Positions 41,291-49,269 of a stretch of DNA of 64,000 bases are shown here, one piece after another; positions within the stretch are counted from its first letter, which is position 1; every line of letters begins with the position of its first letter. Below the pieces are notes generated by a model. The model was not told the DNA's origin. It ran no database searches and saw nothing but the letters and a program-made list of their open reading frames with translations. Source of the stretch: Prevotella sp. (lineage in GTDB: Bacteria; Bacteroidota; Bacteroidia; Bacteroidales; Bacteroidaceae); assembly GCA_017557405.1 (NCBI GenBank), contig JAFYYV010000013.1:1-64000 (forward strand), read 5' to 3'. The translations under genes were made by a program, and so were the position numbers.

Positions 41291-44026
41291 CTAAAACTCT
41301 TGACCTAAGATGAAGTGGAACTGTGCACCACTGCGCTTATATGCGCCGCCATTGTAAATCTTGTCGAAACCGTAGGCATAGTCGATACCCATCAAGCCGA
41401 CCATTGGCAAGAAGATACGGACACCTATACCAGCGGAACGCTTCATGTCGAAGGGGTTGAACTTCTTAGTGTCGACCCATGCGTTACCTGCTTCCAGGAA
41501 GCCTAGACCGTAGATGGTCGTGTTGCCCAGCATGAACGGGTAGCGCAACTCAAGCGTCATGCGGTCGTAAGCATAGGCGTTATAGTAGGCGCTCGACCCT
41601 GACAGATAGGCGGCGGTGTTCGAGAGTGAACCGTTCTCGTATCCACGCAGACCGATGGTCTCTTCAGCATAACCTGTAGAATAGCCACTCATACCATCAC
41701 CACCAACATAGAACGTCTCGAATGGCGATTTCTTGTACTTGTTGTAGGCACCCAAGATACCAAACTCCACGCGTGTCATCAGCACGAAACACTTCGGCGT
41801 GTTGGAAAGTGCCGTATAGGTGCGGGCCTTGAATTTCCATTTGTGATACTCCACCCACCGGAACTTCTCCTGCTGCTCTTGCGAGTAGGTGGCCGACTGA
41901 CGGTCGTTGGCAAGATTTTCATAGTTCTTTCCGTCCCACATAGACCAAGGTGGTGTGAGGCTGACCGATGCCGTGAACTCCGAGCCACGACGTGGGAACA
42001 ACTGGTTGTCAGTAGAGGTACGGTTCAATGACACGCTCACATTCAAGTTGTTCGAGTTACCGTTGGTCATCAGGAAGTACGACCAGTTTCGCAGCATATA
42101 GCGGGTATAGGCCACTTGTGCCGACAACGAGAAGTAGTCGTCAGGCCAGCGCAGACGCTTACCCCAACCCAGCGAGAAGCCCATCAGCTTGACATATTTG
42201 TCGGGGTCATAGTAGCTCTCGTAGTTGTTGTAGTAGCTCGAGCCATAGCCGCTGTACAGATAACTATAGTAGTTCTGCATGTAGGCCGAGTTATAGTAGT
42301 TGCTCGACACGTCGGTCTGCTTCGAATAGTAGGCTCCAACGCTGAATTGTATCGGGCGCTTGCCACCAAACCAGTTCGTCGAATAGCTGGTGTTGTACGA
42401 CTGGTAGTACTTACCATTCGTCTGAGCGCCAATCGACAGCACCTCGCCATCACCGATAGGCATGATGCCACGATGCTCGCGGTTCTTATTGAAAAGGTTG
42501 GCCATCGAGAAGTTGTTGAGCTTCAAGCCCACTCGGCCGATGACACCCGTTTGTCCCCAACCTAATGAGAACTCCACCTGGTCGTTCGACTTCTGTTCCA
42601 AGTCCCAGTTCACGTCCACCGTTCCGTCCTCCACATGCGGCTTCACGTCGGGAGCCACCTTTTCCGGGTCGAAGTGTCCCATTGAGGCAAGCTCACGAGC
42701 TGAACGCATCACGGCGTCGCGCGAGAAGAGGTCGCCTGGCTTCGTGCGCAATTCGCGGCGCACCACGTTCTCATAGAGTCGGTCGTTTCCGTTGATACGC
42801 ACACGACTGATATGCGCCTGTGGTCCTTCCTGGATGCGCATCTCGAGGTCGATGGAGTCACCTACGATGTTCACTTCCACAGGGTCGATCTGGAAGAACA
42901 GATATCCGTTGTTCCAATATTCGTTACCCACGGCATCGTCGTCCTCGGTGAGTCGCTTCGACATCAGTCTTTGGTTGTAGACGTCACCCTTCTTCATGCC
43001 AAGGATGTCGCTCAGTCCGGGCACGTTGCCCACGCGATAAGTGGGATACACCGTGTTGCCCACCCATGTGATGTTGCGGAGGAAATATTTCTTACCCTCG
43101 TCCACCTTCACATAGACGTTCACGTGCTTGGAATCGTGGTTCCATACGCTGTCCTCCACGATGACGGCATCGCGGTATCCGTATTCGTTGTACTTGCTGA
43201 TGAGGTTCTGCTTGTCGGTCTTCCAACGTTCGGGTGTGTACTTCTTCGATTTGAAGAAATTGGCGAACTTGCCAGCCTCGTGCGTCTTCGAGAGAGCGCC
43301 TTTCGTGAAGAATCCGCCTTTGATTTTCTTGTCGTTCAACTGATCGTTGCCCTCAATGATGATATTGCGAATCTTCATCTTCTCCTTCTTGTCCACGATG
43401 ACATCCAGTATCACGTGGTTTTTCTCGCTTACGTCATCGTGTTGCGTGATCTCGATGTCGGCGTTCTTGAATCCTTTGTCGTCAAAGTATTTCTTCGCCA
43501 ACACCTTGGCGCGGTCGATGGCGTTGGGATGTATGCTCATGCCTTTCAGCAGGCCCAATTTCTGTTCCATATCTTCGCGCTCGTTCTTCTTCAGACCGAT
43601 ATAGTTGATGGTCGATACGCGCGGACGAGTGGCCAATGTGATGTGCAGCCAGATGCGGTTGCCCACGATGGAGTCGGCCGAGATGCTCACGTTCGAGAAC
43701 AGTCCATGCCGCCAATAGCGCTTCACAGCATCGGTGATGGCCGTGCCAGGCACGTCGATCTCCTGACCCACCGTCAGCCCCGAGATACTTGTCAGCATAT
43801 AGTCTTCGTAGCCCTCGATGCCCGTCATGTTGATTCCACCAAGAATCAACGTGCGCGCTGTTCCAGCATACGAGATGTCGGGGTTGATGATCTTGTCTTG
43901 CGACGAAGCGGTAGGAACGATAAACGAGAAATGGAGCGCCAGCCATGCCACGAGCATCGCCCAGCGTTTCCGCTTCCTGCATTCCATCTTCCACATTCCA
44001 CCTTTCACATTATTATATATATACAT
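41291..44026 (-). CDS. bamA: Outer membrane assembly factor BamA
   Basis: About 911 residues if the Met at 44026 is used; Met at 43996 or 43987 also fits. The signal peptide is MLVAWLALHFSFIVPTASSQ. About five POTRA domains follow (for example VSTINYIGLKKNEREDMEQKLGLLKGM; IRNIIIEGNDQLNDKKIKGGF; ISRVRINGNDRLYENVVRRELRTKPGDLFSRD). The 16-strand barrel has GMSGYSTGYAEETIGLRGYENGS (the VRGF-type lock) and a terminal Phe (FHFILGQEF). It inserts outer membrane proteins. The longer frame upstream is an uppS shadow. uppS precedes it and ompH copies follow. Confidence 0.95.
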   Translation of the reverse strand: MYIYNNVKGGMWKMECRKRKRWAMLVAWLALHFSFIVPTASSQDKIINPDISYAGTARTLILGGINMTGIEGYEDYMLTSISGLTVGQEIDVPGTAITDAVKRYWRHGLFSNVSISADSIVGNRIWLHITLATRPRVSTINYIGLKKNEREDMEQKLGLLKGMSIHPNAIDRAKVLAKKYFDDKGFKNADIEITQHDDVSEKNHVILDVIVDKKEKMKIRNIIIEGNDQLNDKKIKGGFFTKGALSKTHEAGKFANFFKSKKYTPERWKTDKQNLISKYNEYGYRDAVIVEDSVWNHDSKHVNVYVKVDEGKKYFLRNITWVGNTVYPTYRVGNVPGLSDILGMKKGDVYNQRLMSKRLTEDDDAVGNEYWNNGYLFFQIDPVEVNIVGDSIDLEMRIQEGPQAHISRVRINGNDRLYENVVRRELRTKPGDLFSRDAVMRSARELASMGHFDPEKVAPDVKPHVEDGTVDVNWDLEQKSNDQVEFSLGWGQTGVIGRVGLKLNNFSMANLFNKNREHRGIMPIGDGEVLSIGAQTNGKYYQSYNTSYSTNWFGGKRPIQFSVGAYYSKQTDVSSNYYNSAYMQNYYSYLYSGYGSSYYNNYESYYDPDKYVKLMGFSLGWGKRLRWPDDYFSLSAQVAYTRYMLRNWSYFLMTNGNSNNLNVSVSLNRTSTDNQLFPRRGSEFTASVSLTPPWSMWDGKNYENLANDRQSATYSQEQQEKFRWVEYHKWKFKARTYTALSNTPKCFVLMTRVEFGILGAYNKYKKSPFETFYVGGDGMSGYSTGYAEETIGLRGYENGSLSNTAAYLSGSSAYYNAYAYDRMTLELRYPFMLGNTTIYGLGFLEAGNAWVDTKKFNPFDMKRSAGIGVRIFLPMVGLMGIDYAYGFDKIYNGGAYKRSGAQFHFILGQEF

Positions 44027-44078
44027 CCTGTAATGATTTATGATTGGTACTGTGCCTTGCGGCACGTCGTATAGTCTT

Positions 44079-44855
44079 CTATTTTTGTTTTTCCTCCTCT
44101 TCAATCTGGCTCTCGGTCTTGCCGAATCGGCGCTGCCTGTTCTGATAGCTCTCGATGGCCTTGTGCAGGTCCTCCTCCATGAAGTCGGGCCAGTAGGTAT
44201 CGCAGAAGTACAGCTCAGAATAGGCGATCTGCCACAGCAGGTAGTTCGACACGCGCAGTTCGCCACCCGTGCGGATGAGCAGGTCGGGGTCGGGCATGAA
44301 GTTGGTCTGCAGATGCTGGCTGATGGTCTCCTCTGTGATGTCATTCATACGGATGCCGCCCGTTGCCAGGTTCTTGATGATATTCTGAGGCAGTTCCTTC
44401 ATGTCGTTCACTTCGGCCACAATCTGCTTCACGGCATTGGTAATCTCCCAACGGCTGCTGTAGCTCAACGCCACCACCAGCGTCATCGAGGTGTTTCCTG
44501 CCGTGTGGTCCATGGTCTCCTGAAGTCTCGACTGCACCTCGTCGGGCAGACGCTGCATGTCGCCAATGACGCGGAATCGCACATTGTTCTTCATGAAGAT
44601 CTCGTCCTCAAGCGACGACAACACCAGACCCATCAACGCCGACACCTCATCGGCGGGACGGTTCCAGTTCTCGGTGGAGAAAGTGTAGAGCGTCAGGAAT
44701 TTCACACCAAGGCGTGCGCACTCGGTAGTGATGCGACGCACCGTCTCCACACCAGCCTGATGGCCATATTTGCGGGGCTTGCCTTGGGCGGCAGCCCAAC
44801 GTCCGTTGCCATCCATGATAATGGCAATGTGCCCGGGTATATTGTTTTTATTCAT
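44079..44855 (-). CDS. uppS: Undecaprenyl diphosphate synthase
   Basis: 258 residues. [27 protein letters not shown] carries the Mg-binding Asp and phosphate loop; [14 protein letters not shown] and the end [35 protein letters not shown] complete the cis-prenyltransferase signature. It makes the C55 lipid carrier for peptidoglycan and surface glycans. It overlaps the upstream DUF6089-like gene by 8 bp and precedes bamA. Confidence 0.96.
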   Translation of the reverse strand: MNKNNIPGHIAIIMDGNGRWAAAQGKPRKYGHQAGVETVRRITTECARLGVKFLTLYTFSTENWNRPADEVSALMGLVLSSLEDEIFMKNNVRFRVIGDMQRLPDEVQSRLQETMDHTAGNTSMTLVVALSYSSRWEITNAVKQIVAEVNDMKELPQNIIKNLATGGIRMNDITEETISQHLQTNFMPDPDLLIRTGGELRVSNYLLWQIAYSELYFCDTYWPDFMEEDLHKAIESYQNRQRRFGKTESQIEEEEKQK

Positions 44856-45537
44856 CTTCGTTATGACATACTTTGCATTTCGCCATGAAACTATAGGTCA
44901 GCGTCACCCTCAAGGCGCTATAGCAGTCGGTGTTCTTGAACATGCCGCTGCTCTCCACGTGGTAGGGGTCCTTGCGCCCGTCGAGCAGATCGCTCATCGA
45001 GAAGTGGATACCCCATTCCACACCCAGATTCAGCCTGTCGCCAATCTTGTATTTCACACCGATGCCCATCGGCACGTTGGCCGTCAGTTCGTTGTCGTCC
45101 TGACCTTTCACGAACGTTCCTCCCAGTCCCATGAACACGAAGGGCACCAGCCTGCGCGCACCGCGATAGTCGCGCCCTGTTCCGTAAGGCCAGAAGTTGT
45201 ATTCGTAGGTCAGACTCAGGTCCACCAGCGTGTTGTTGAACGTGTAGGGCATCGTCGCCATATCGGGGTAGTAGGTCTCCACATCGTTCGACGCGCCTTT
45301 GATTTTTCCCGCCGAAGCAGAGAGTCTCAACGCCTGGTAGGGTGTGAAAATGCGGCGCAGCACGGCGCTTCCCATCGGTTGCAGGTCGCGGGTGGGTGTT
45401 CCGTTGAAATCACCCAGGTAGCCCATCAGGCCAACGCCGCCACCAATCTCCATCATATACTCGGGGTCGCTCTGCGCATGTGTCTGCACAGCCGTCCATC
45501 CGAAGAGTATGAGCAAGATCAGTTTCCTAACAATCAT
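44848..45537 (-). CDS. DUF6089-like outer membrane beta-barrel
   Basis: 229 residues with signal peptide ([22 protein letters not shown]). Beta-barrel strands ([55 protein letters not shown]) and the final [11 protein letters not shown], with a short tail. The combination MGYLGDFN...[24 protein letters not shown] is characteristic of the DUF6089 family found next to uppS/bamA in Bacteroidetes. Role unknown. Overlaps uppS by 8 bp. Confidence 0.78.
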   Translation of the reverse strand: MIVRKLILLILFGWTAVQTHAQSDPEYMMEIGGGVGLMGYLGDFNGTPTRDLQPMGSAVLRRIFTPYQALRLSASAGKIKGASNDVETYYPDMATMPYTFNNTLVDLSLTYEYNFWPYGTGRDYRGARRLVPFVFMGLGGTFVKGQDDNELTANVPMGIGVKYKIGDRLNLGVEWGIHFSMSDLLDGRKDPYHVESSGMFKNTDCYSALRVTLTYSFMAKCKVCHNEDE

Positions 45538-45539
45538 CG

Positions 45540-45602
45540 ATGCAATTTACAATTTACAGTTTACAATTTACAAATGTTCAATCTTCAATGTTCAACGTTC
45601 AA
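45540..45602. repeat. Degenerate TTTACAAT/TTCAATG repeats
   Basis: About eight 7-10 bp units (AATTTACA, AGTTTACA, AATTTACA, then GTTCAATCTTCAATG, GTTCAACG, TTCAATC) fill the whole interval between two genes. Same class as the repeats near 7070, 47010, 54240 and 63715. Confidence 0.8.
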
Positions 45603-47018
45603 TCATTGAAACACCATTTGTACATCTTTCCATCCCATTTTGTTCAGACGGCCGCGCCACAGACTACCGTCGCCGGGAATCATCCAGATGAAGTTGCTGC
45701 CATCCACGGCTACCGCCAACTTGCTCGTGGGCTGAGCCTCCAATGTGATGGGCCACGTGTAGTCGTTGTCGCCCTTCCAAGTGACGCCACCATCCATGCT
45801 CTGCATCACCGATTGTGTTCCGTCGGCAGCCATTCCGTATGCCACATCGACATCACCATAGCCGATGACCGACAGGGCATCCTGCTGAGGCAGCGCCCAA
45901 AGGTCGTCCTCGGTGGCCGTCACCAGCATCCACGTGCCGGCGCCTGGCGTTGCCAGGTCCACAATCTTCATCCATGCCATAGCCGTCGAGCGACCTTCAC
46001 AGGTGCCAATCAGCATCACACGCTCCATGCCGTCGTTCGTGCGCAGGGCGTGAACCGTGCAACTGATGTTGGCCGATGGCAACAGGTTCGCGTCGCTATC
46101 GAGGTTCTCCGTCTGCCACGTGTTGCCATTGTCGGTCGACACCAGCAGCCCACCCTCCGAGCTCAGCGCGTATATCTCTTTTGTCGAAGCACCCACTAGG
46201 CGTTCCACGTTCGTTTCAGCCATTGACAGCTGGTTCCATTTCCCGTCTTCCGCGTTCCACGAATACAACTTGCCGCTCTCCTTTTCCAGCACATACATCG
46301 TGCTGCCGTTCGAGACGGCATTGTCGAGCGCCGAGGGTTCGAACTCCACACAGTCGTTCGCCACAAAGGGATTCAGGGGCATCATGCAGACAGCGCCATC
46401 AGTCTTTTGACCGAATCCGAACACCTTGTCGCCAACACACAGCAGCCGCTGAGGCTGTGCGGGCAGAGCGGCCATCGCCTGTTCATCCATCGCCTCCGCC
46501 CAGCGGAACTCGTCACCATCTTCCTGGTGCATGTTCACCGTCAGCTGATACGAGCGATAGGCAGTTCCTTTCATGTTCGCCACTCGCACTTCCATCGGCT
46601 GGCTCACGTCGATCGAGTCGTCAGCCGCATAGAACACCAGGCTGTCGCGACCCTCCTTACCCTTGTTCAGCATCAACACCCCTGAGTTCTTGCTCACGAT
46701 GGTGCATACTGCCTTTGTCAGGTCGAGGCCGTAGGGCAGCGAGTCGACGTTGTAGATCAACCCTTGCTGCTGGTCGATGAAGAATTTGATATTGCTGCAA
46801 CTCACCTTCTGCACATACACGCTGTCCAGTCCGCTCGAAGCCTTCTTGTGCATATAACGGTTCAATGTGCCCAAGCTAAACGAAGTCACAGCCGCGTCGT
46901 CGTAGTAAATCGTATCATCGTCGTCGTCCTTCAGGCACGATGTCAGCGACAACCCTGCCACCAGCATAATCACCCAAAAGCCGAAACGGAACCTCTTGTT
47001 CAATTTGTCATTTGTCAT
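45603..47018 (-). CDS. DUF6242-like lipoprotein with Asp-box motifs
   Basis: 471 residues from the Met at 47018; the Met at 47027 is also in frame. Lipobox LTSC, followed by Asp-rich DDDDD, as in many surface lipoproteins of the group. An N-terminal beta-rich half (~30-160) leads into a beta-propeller-like region with two Asp-box motifs, STDNGNTWQ and SMDGGVTWKG, ending FIWMIPGDGSLWRGRLNKMGW. Such domains bind glycans or proteins. The first codons (MTNDKLNK) come from a CAAATGA repeat, so the exact start is uncertain. Confidence 0.75.
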   Translation of the reverse strand: MTNDKLNKRFRFGFWVIMLVAGLSLTSCLKDDDDDTIYYDDAAVTSFSLGTLNRYMHKKASSGLDSVYVQKVSCSNIKFFIDQQQGLIYNVDSLPYGLDLTKAVCTIVSKNSGVLMLNKGKEGRDSLVFYAADDSIDVSQPMEVRVANMKGTAYRSYQLTVNMHQEDGDEFRWAEAMDEQAMAALPAQPQRLLCVGDKVFGFGQKTDGAVCMMPLNPFVANDCVEFEPSALDNAVSNGSTMYVLEKESGKLYSWNAEDGKWNQLSMAETNVERLVGASTKEIYALSSEGGLLVSTDNGNTWQTENLDSDANLLPSANISCTVHALRTNDGMERVMLIGTCEGRSTAMAWMKIVDLATPGAGTWMLVTATEDDLWALPQQDALSVIGYGDVDVAYGMAADGTQSVMQSMDGGVTWKGDNDYTWPITLEAQPTSKLAVAVDGSNFIWMIPGDGSLWRGRLNKMGWKDVQMVFQ

Positions 47019-47072
47019 TTGTCTCATTCGTTAGGCCTCGCACGGGCGAAGCACTTTTCTTCATTTTGGATG

Positions 47073-47080
47073 CAAATTTA
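47073..47080 (-). promoter_or_regulatory. -7 element of the DUF6242-like gene
   Basis: Minus strand TAAATTTG, about 55 bp before the start; no clear -33 box. Confidence 0.45.
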
Positions 47081-47172
47081 CAACGAATTCCGCAAATACG
47101 TGACTTTTTTAATGCTTTATTATGTAAATTATGGATTAGGAAGGCCTTTTTTAAGGTTTCTTTTAATAAAAA

Positions 47173-47204
47173 AGAGACTGATACAATCACTTGCACCAGT
47201 CTCT
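47173..47204 (-). terminator. Terminator of the small membrane-protein gene
   Basis: On the minus strand AGAGACTG pairs with CAGTCTCT around a 16-base loop and is followed by TTTTTATT. It starts 12 bp after the stop codon of the 31-residue ORF. Confidence 0.75.
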
Positions 47205-47216
47205 CAAAGAATAATG

Positions 47217-47312
47217 TCATTCCATGTTGGCGTGAACCAAAGCAATAATACTAAGAATCGTCAGAATGGTGACGCCCACCAACATGATAGTTGTTTCAAA
47301 ATCTAATAACAT
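47217..47312 (-). CDS. 31-residue putative membrane protein
   Basis: Begins MLLDFETTIM and continues as one hydrophobic helix (LVGVTILTILSIIALVHA) ending in NME. A terminator lies right behind it and a possible -7 box (TAATTTTG, minus strand, 47392-47399) lies 80 bp in front, which supports a real transcript. I do not recognise the family; it resembles in form the single-helix subunits of membrane complexes. Confidence 0.55.
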   Translation of the reverse strand: MLLDFETTIMLVGVTILTILSIIALVHANME

Positions 47313-47663
47313 AATCTTTACCTTAAAAATCTATCAAACTACTAACCTAATGAAAACCTTTATTTATGAAGATGTTCTCCCGAACACGATGCAAAATTAC
47401 AAATTGTGCGCGAGCACACCAACTCTTTCACCCTTTTTCTTTCCCATCGTCCCCATTATTTGATTTATGTCAAAATGCAAAATGGCAGCCCCCGTGTGGT
47501 TTCAGCCTATAGCACAAGATACAACTTTTATTAAAGAAAAACACGAAGCAAAACGAAAAATAAAAATGAAAAATCATGACAAAATTTAGTCAACTTTTTC
47601 GTTCAATCTAGAGAAGAAAATGGAGTAAGAAAACGACTTTTCCGTTCCATTTTCCTCATTTTT

Positions 47664-47817
47664 CACATCCGAATTTGTCACATATGGCATCTAAGGTTCT
47701 CAGATGTGGCAAATGACCCGCTCACTTGTGGCATCTGACGCCCTCAAAGCATAGCTGTGACAAGCTCATTTCATACATTTGACCACCTCATTGCATAGCT
47801 TTGACAACGCTGTAAAA
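47664..47817 (+). repeat. Degenerate 22-bp tandem repeat, seven units
   Basis: Units start at 47664, 47686, 47708, 47730, 47752, 47774 and 47796, each exactly 22 bp. A typical unit starts GGCATCTGAC, then three variable bases and CTCA. Units at the ends are the most degenerate. No frame is maintained (22 is not a multiple of 3). Bases 47313-48213 around it are AT-rich and hold no supportable gene. Confidence 0.7.
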
Positions 47818-47999
47818 TGTAAAGAAAACAGAAGTTATTGATTATCAATCGTTTCCAAAAATGCTCAAAACTCGCGTATTTGCCCACGAGGAAGAATTTT
47901 TTCAAAATGTGGGCCTTCTCGTGGCATCAAAATTTATAATTTTCTTTACAAAAGAAAAGGGAGAGTCTAACTGGTTTTACCATTCCTGAAGTCAGAAAG

Positions 48000-48156
48000 T
48001 CACATATTCACATATTAACAGGAATAAAAACGAGATGTGACAAAGCTAACATGATTTAAAGATTTTATATAGATTATTATTATAATAATTACTATTTATA
48101 ATATTATTCAAAATATGAAAATATTCCTGTTAACATGTGATTATGTGAATATGTGA
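48000..48156. repeat. Long imperfect inverted repeat
   Basis: Left arm 48000-48026 (TCACATATTCACATA, then TTAACAGGAATA) and right arm 48122-48156 are complementary, apart from an 8-base insertion in the right arm. About 95 bp of very AT-rich DNA lies between them. Confidence 0.8.
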
Positions 48157-48213
48157 TTAACTGATATTCTAAAGAAAATAATCTCATTATTTGGAACTTA
48201 CGGAAAAAACTTT

Positions 48214-48236
48214 TATCTTTGACTTCGTTGAAGATA
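48214..48236 (+). repeat. CTTTGACTTCGTTGAAG hairpin element, copy 2
   Basis: TATCTTTGAC, loop TTC, GTTGAAGATA. One arm carries the -7-like TATCTTTG. CTCACGTTCGACA follows, as a similar phrase does before the gene at 51148. Confidence 0.75.
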
Positions 48237-48252
48237 CTCACGTTCGACAATT

Positions 48253-48306
48253 AAACAAAAAAAATCTCTTTTTGTTTTGAATTGTTCTCACTTATTCGTA
48301 TCTTTG
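48253..48306 (+). promoter_or_regulatory. Hairpin-type promoter, copy 5 (toxin-antitoxin)
   Basis: AAACAAAAA (48253-48261) pairs with TTTTTGTTT (48269-48277), which merges into TTTG (48276-48279). A 19-bp gap leads to TATCTTTG (48299-48306), 37 bp before the antitoxin ATG. Confidence 0.78.
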
Positions 48307-48343
48307 TAGCCGAAGACATATAAATATAGGAGGAACCATAAAC

Positions 48344-48529
48344 ATGTGTATCATAGAAAAGAACAATAGAAGTATCACCGTTCGTCTTACGAATGCCCGA
48401 TGGGAAAGACTGATGGGATTGGAAGCCGCTTATCGTACTGCACAGGCCATTGTGCGGGCTAAGCGCGAATGCGAGTCTGAGCCATCGATGAATGTTAATG
48501 AAGCTCTCGCCTTTGTCGATTCGCTATGA
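48344..48529 (+). CDS. Putative type II antitoxin
   Basis: 61 residues. The N-terminal RSITVRLTNARWERLMGLEAAYRTAQ pattern (beta strand then helices) suggests a ribbon-helix-helix-like DNA-binding half, and the C-terminal NVNEALAFVDSL would bind the toxin. Strong AGGAGG at 48328-48333. The last codon overlaps the toxin start (ATGA), the usual order for such pairs. Specific family not recognised. Confidence 0.7.
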   Translation: MCIIEKNNRSITVRLTNARWERLMGLEAAYRTAQAIVRAKRECESEPSMNVNEALAFVDSL

Positions 48530-48885
48530 TTAAGGAGATTCGCTTCTCAAAAGACTTCATTCGGTCTTTCAAGCGGCTGAAGAAGCGCTACCGTTCCCTG
48601 CCAGACGATTTCAAGCAGCAGCTGTTGTCGCTTGTCGACAATCCTTTGCAAGGAGATGAATTGTACGATGGCATGCGCAAGGTAAGGATTAACTTCACTT
48701 CCAAGCGAAAGGGTAAACGCGGTGGTGGACGTCTCATCATCCGTCTGACGATTTCTGATACTTGTCTGTCTTTCCTATATATATACGACAAAAGTGACAT
48801 GGGAAATGTTGCAGAAAAGTTCCTTGATGAGATCATCCTCGAAATGGATAGAGGAGAATTCTCGTTATTGACTGAATTATCATAA
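48526..48885 (+). CDS. RelE/ParE-family toxin
   Basis: 119 residues, RelE-like fold: KEIRFSKDFIRSFKRLKKRYRSLPDDFKQQLLSLVDNP, then YDGMRKVRINFTSKRKGKRGGGRLIIRLTI and LSFLYIYDKSDMGNVAEKFLDEIIL. The basic loop (SKRKGKRGGGRLI) fits mRNA binding at the ribosome, or gyrase inhibition in ParE relatives. Overlaps the antitoxin gene by 4 bp. The pair stands alone within ~2 kb of repeat-rich non-coding DNA. Confidence 0.85.
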   Translation: MIKEIRFSKDFIRSFKRLKKRYRSLPDDFKQQLLSLVDNPLQGDELYDGMRKVRINFTSKRKGKRGGGRLIIRLTISDTCLSFLYIYDKSDMGNVAEKFLDEIILEMDRGEFSLLTELS

Positions 48886-49035
48886 ATTTATCAACCTCTA
48901 AAACCGATGATTGCCTATGGGCTAAGAAAAATATCGATGCGAAAGCATTAAGGACATATAGGATGAAGCGTCCGCTTTGATTCTTGTTTACTGAAAATCG
49001 CCAATTAGAAGTAAGCACCAAGAGTAAAGAAGGAT

Positions 49036-49062
49036 GCTCACGCCGTCTGGCGTGGGCTTTTA
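49036..49062 (+). terminator. Terminator after the toxin-antitoxin operon
   Basis: GCTCACGCC, loop GTCT, GGCGTGGGC, then TTTT. It lies 150 bp after the toxin stop. The rest of the gap 48886-49269 shows only a duplicated AGGAGG (49232 and 49257) before the next gene. Confidence 0.75.
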
Positions 49063-49269
49063 CTCGGATATGGTGCAATGGTGTTTGGCGATACCTCAGT
49101 AAACGTAGACGTAGTAACAAGTCCACGTTTTCTTTTCCATCTAGACAATGGTAATTGGAAATATGTGGCATAAGGATAAAAAACTGAGAAATGTGACGCA
49201 AGATTTGCAATACATATTCGTTTTATAATATAGGAGGAAATCATAAAAAACTAAATAGGAGGAAACAAC

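Noticed and set aside
44027-44344. N-terminal extension of BamA
   Set aside because: Overlaps uppS in another frame and precedes the signal peptide.
47266-47463. 65-codon plus-strand frame
   Set aside because: Antisense to the 31-residue membrane ORF, which has a matching terminator; the plus frame has none.
47664-47817. CRISPR array
   Set aside because: Units are contiguous 22-mers without unique spacers, and no cas genes are nearby.
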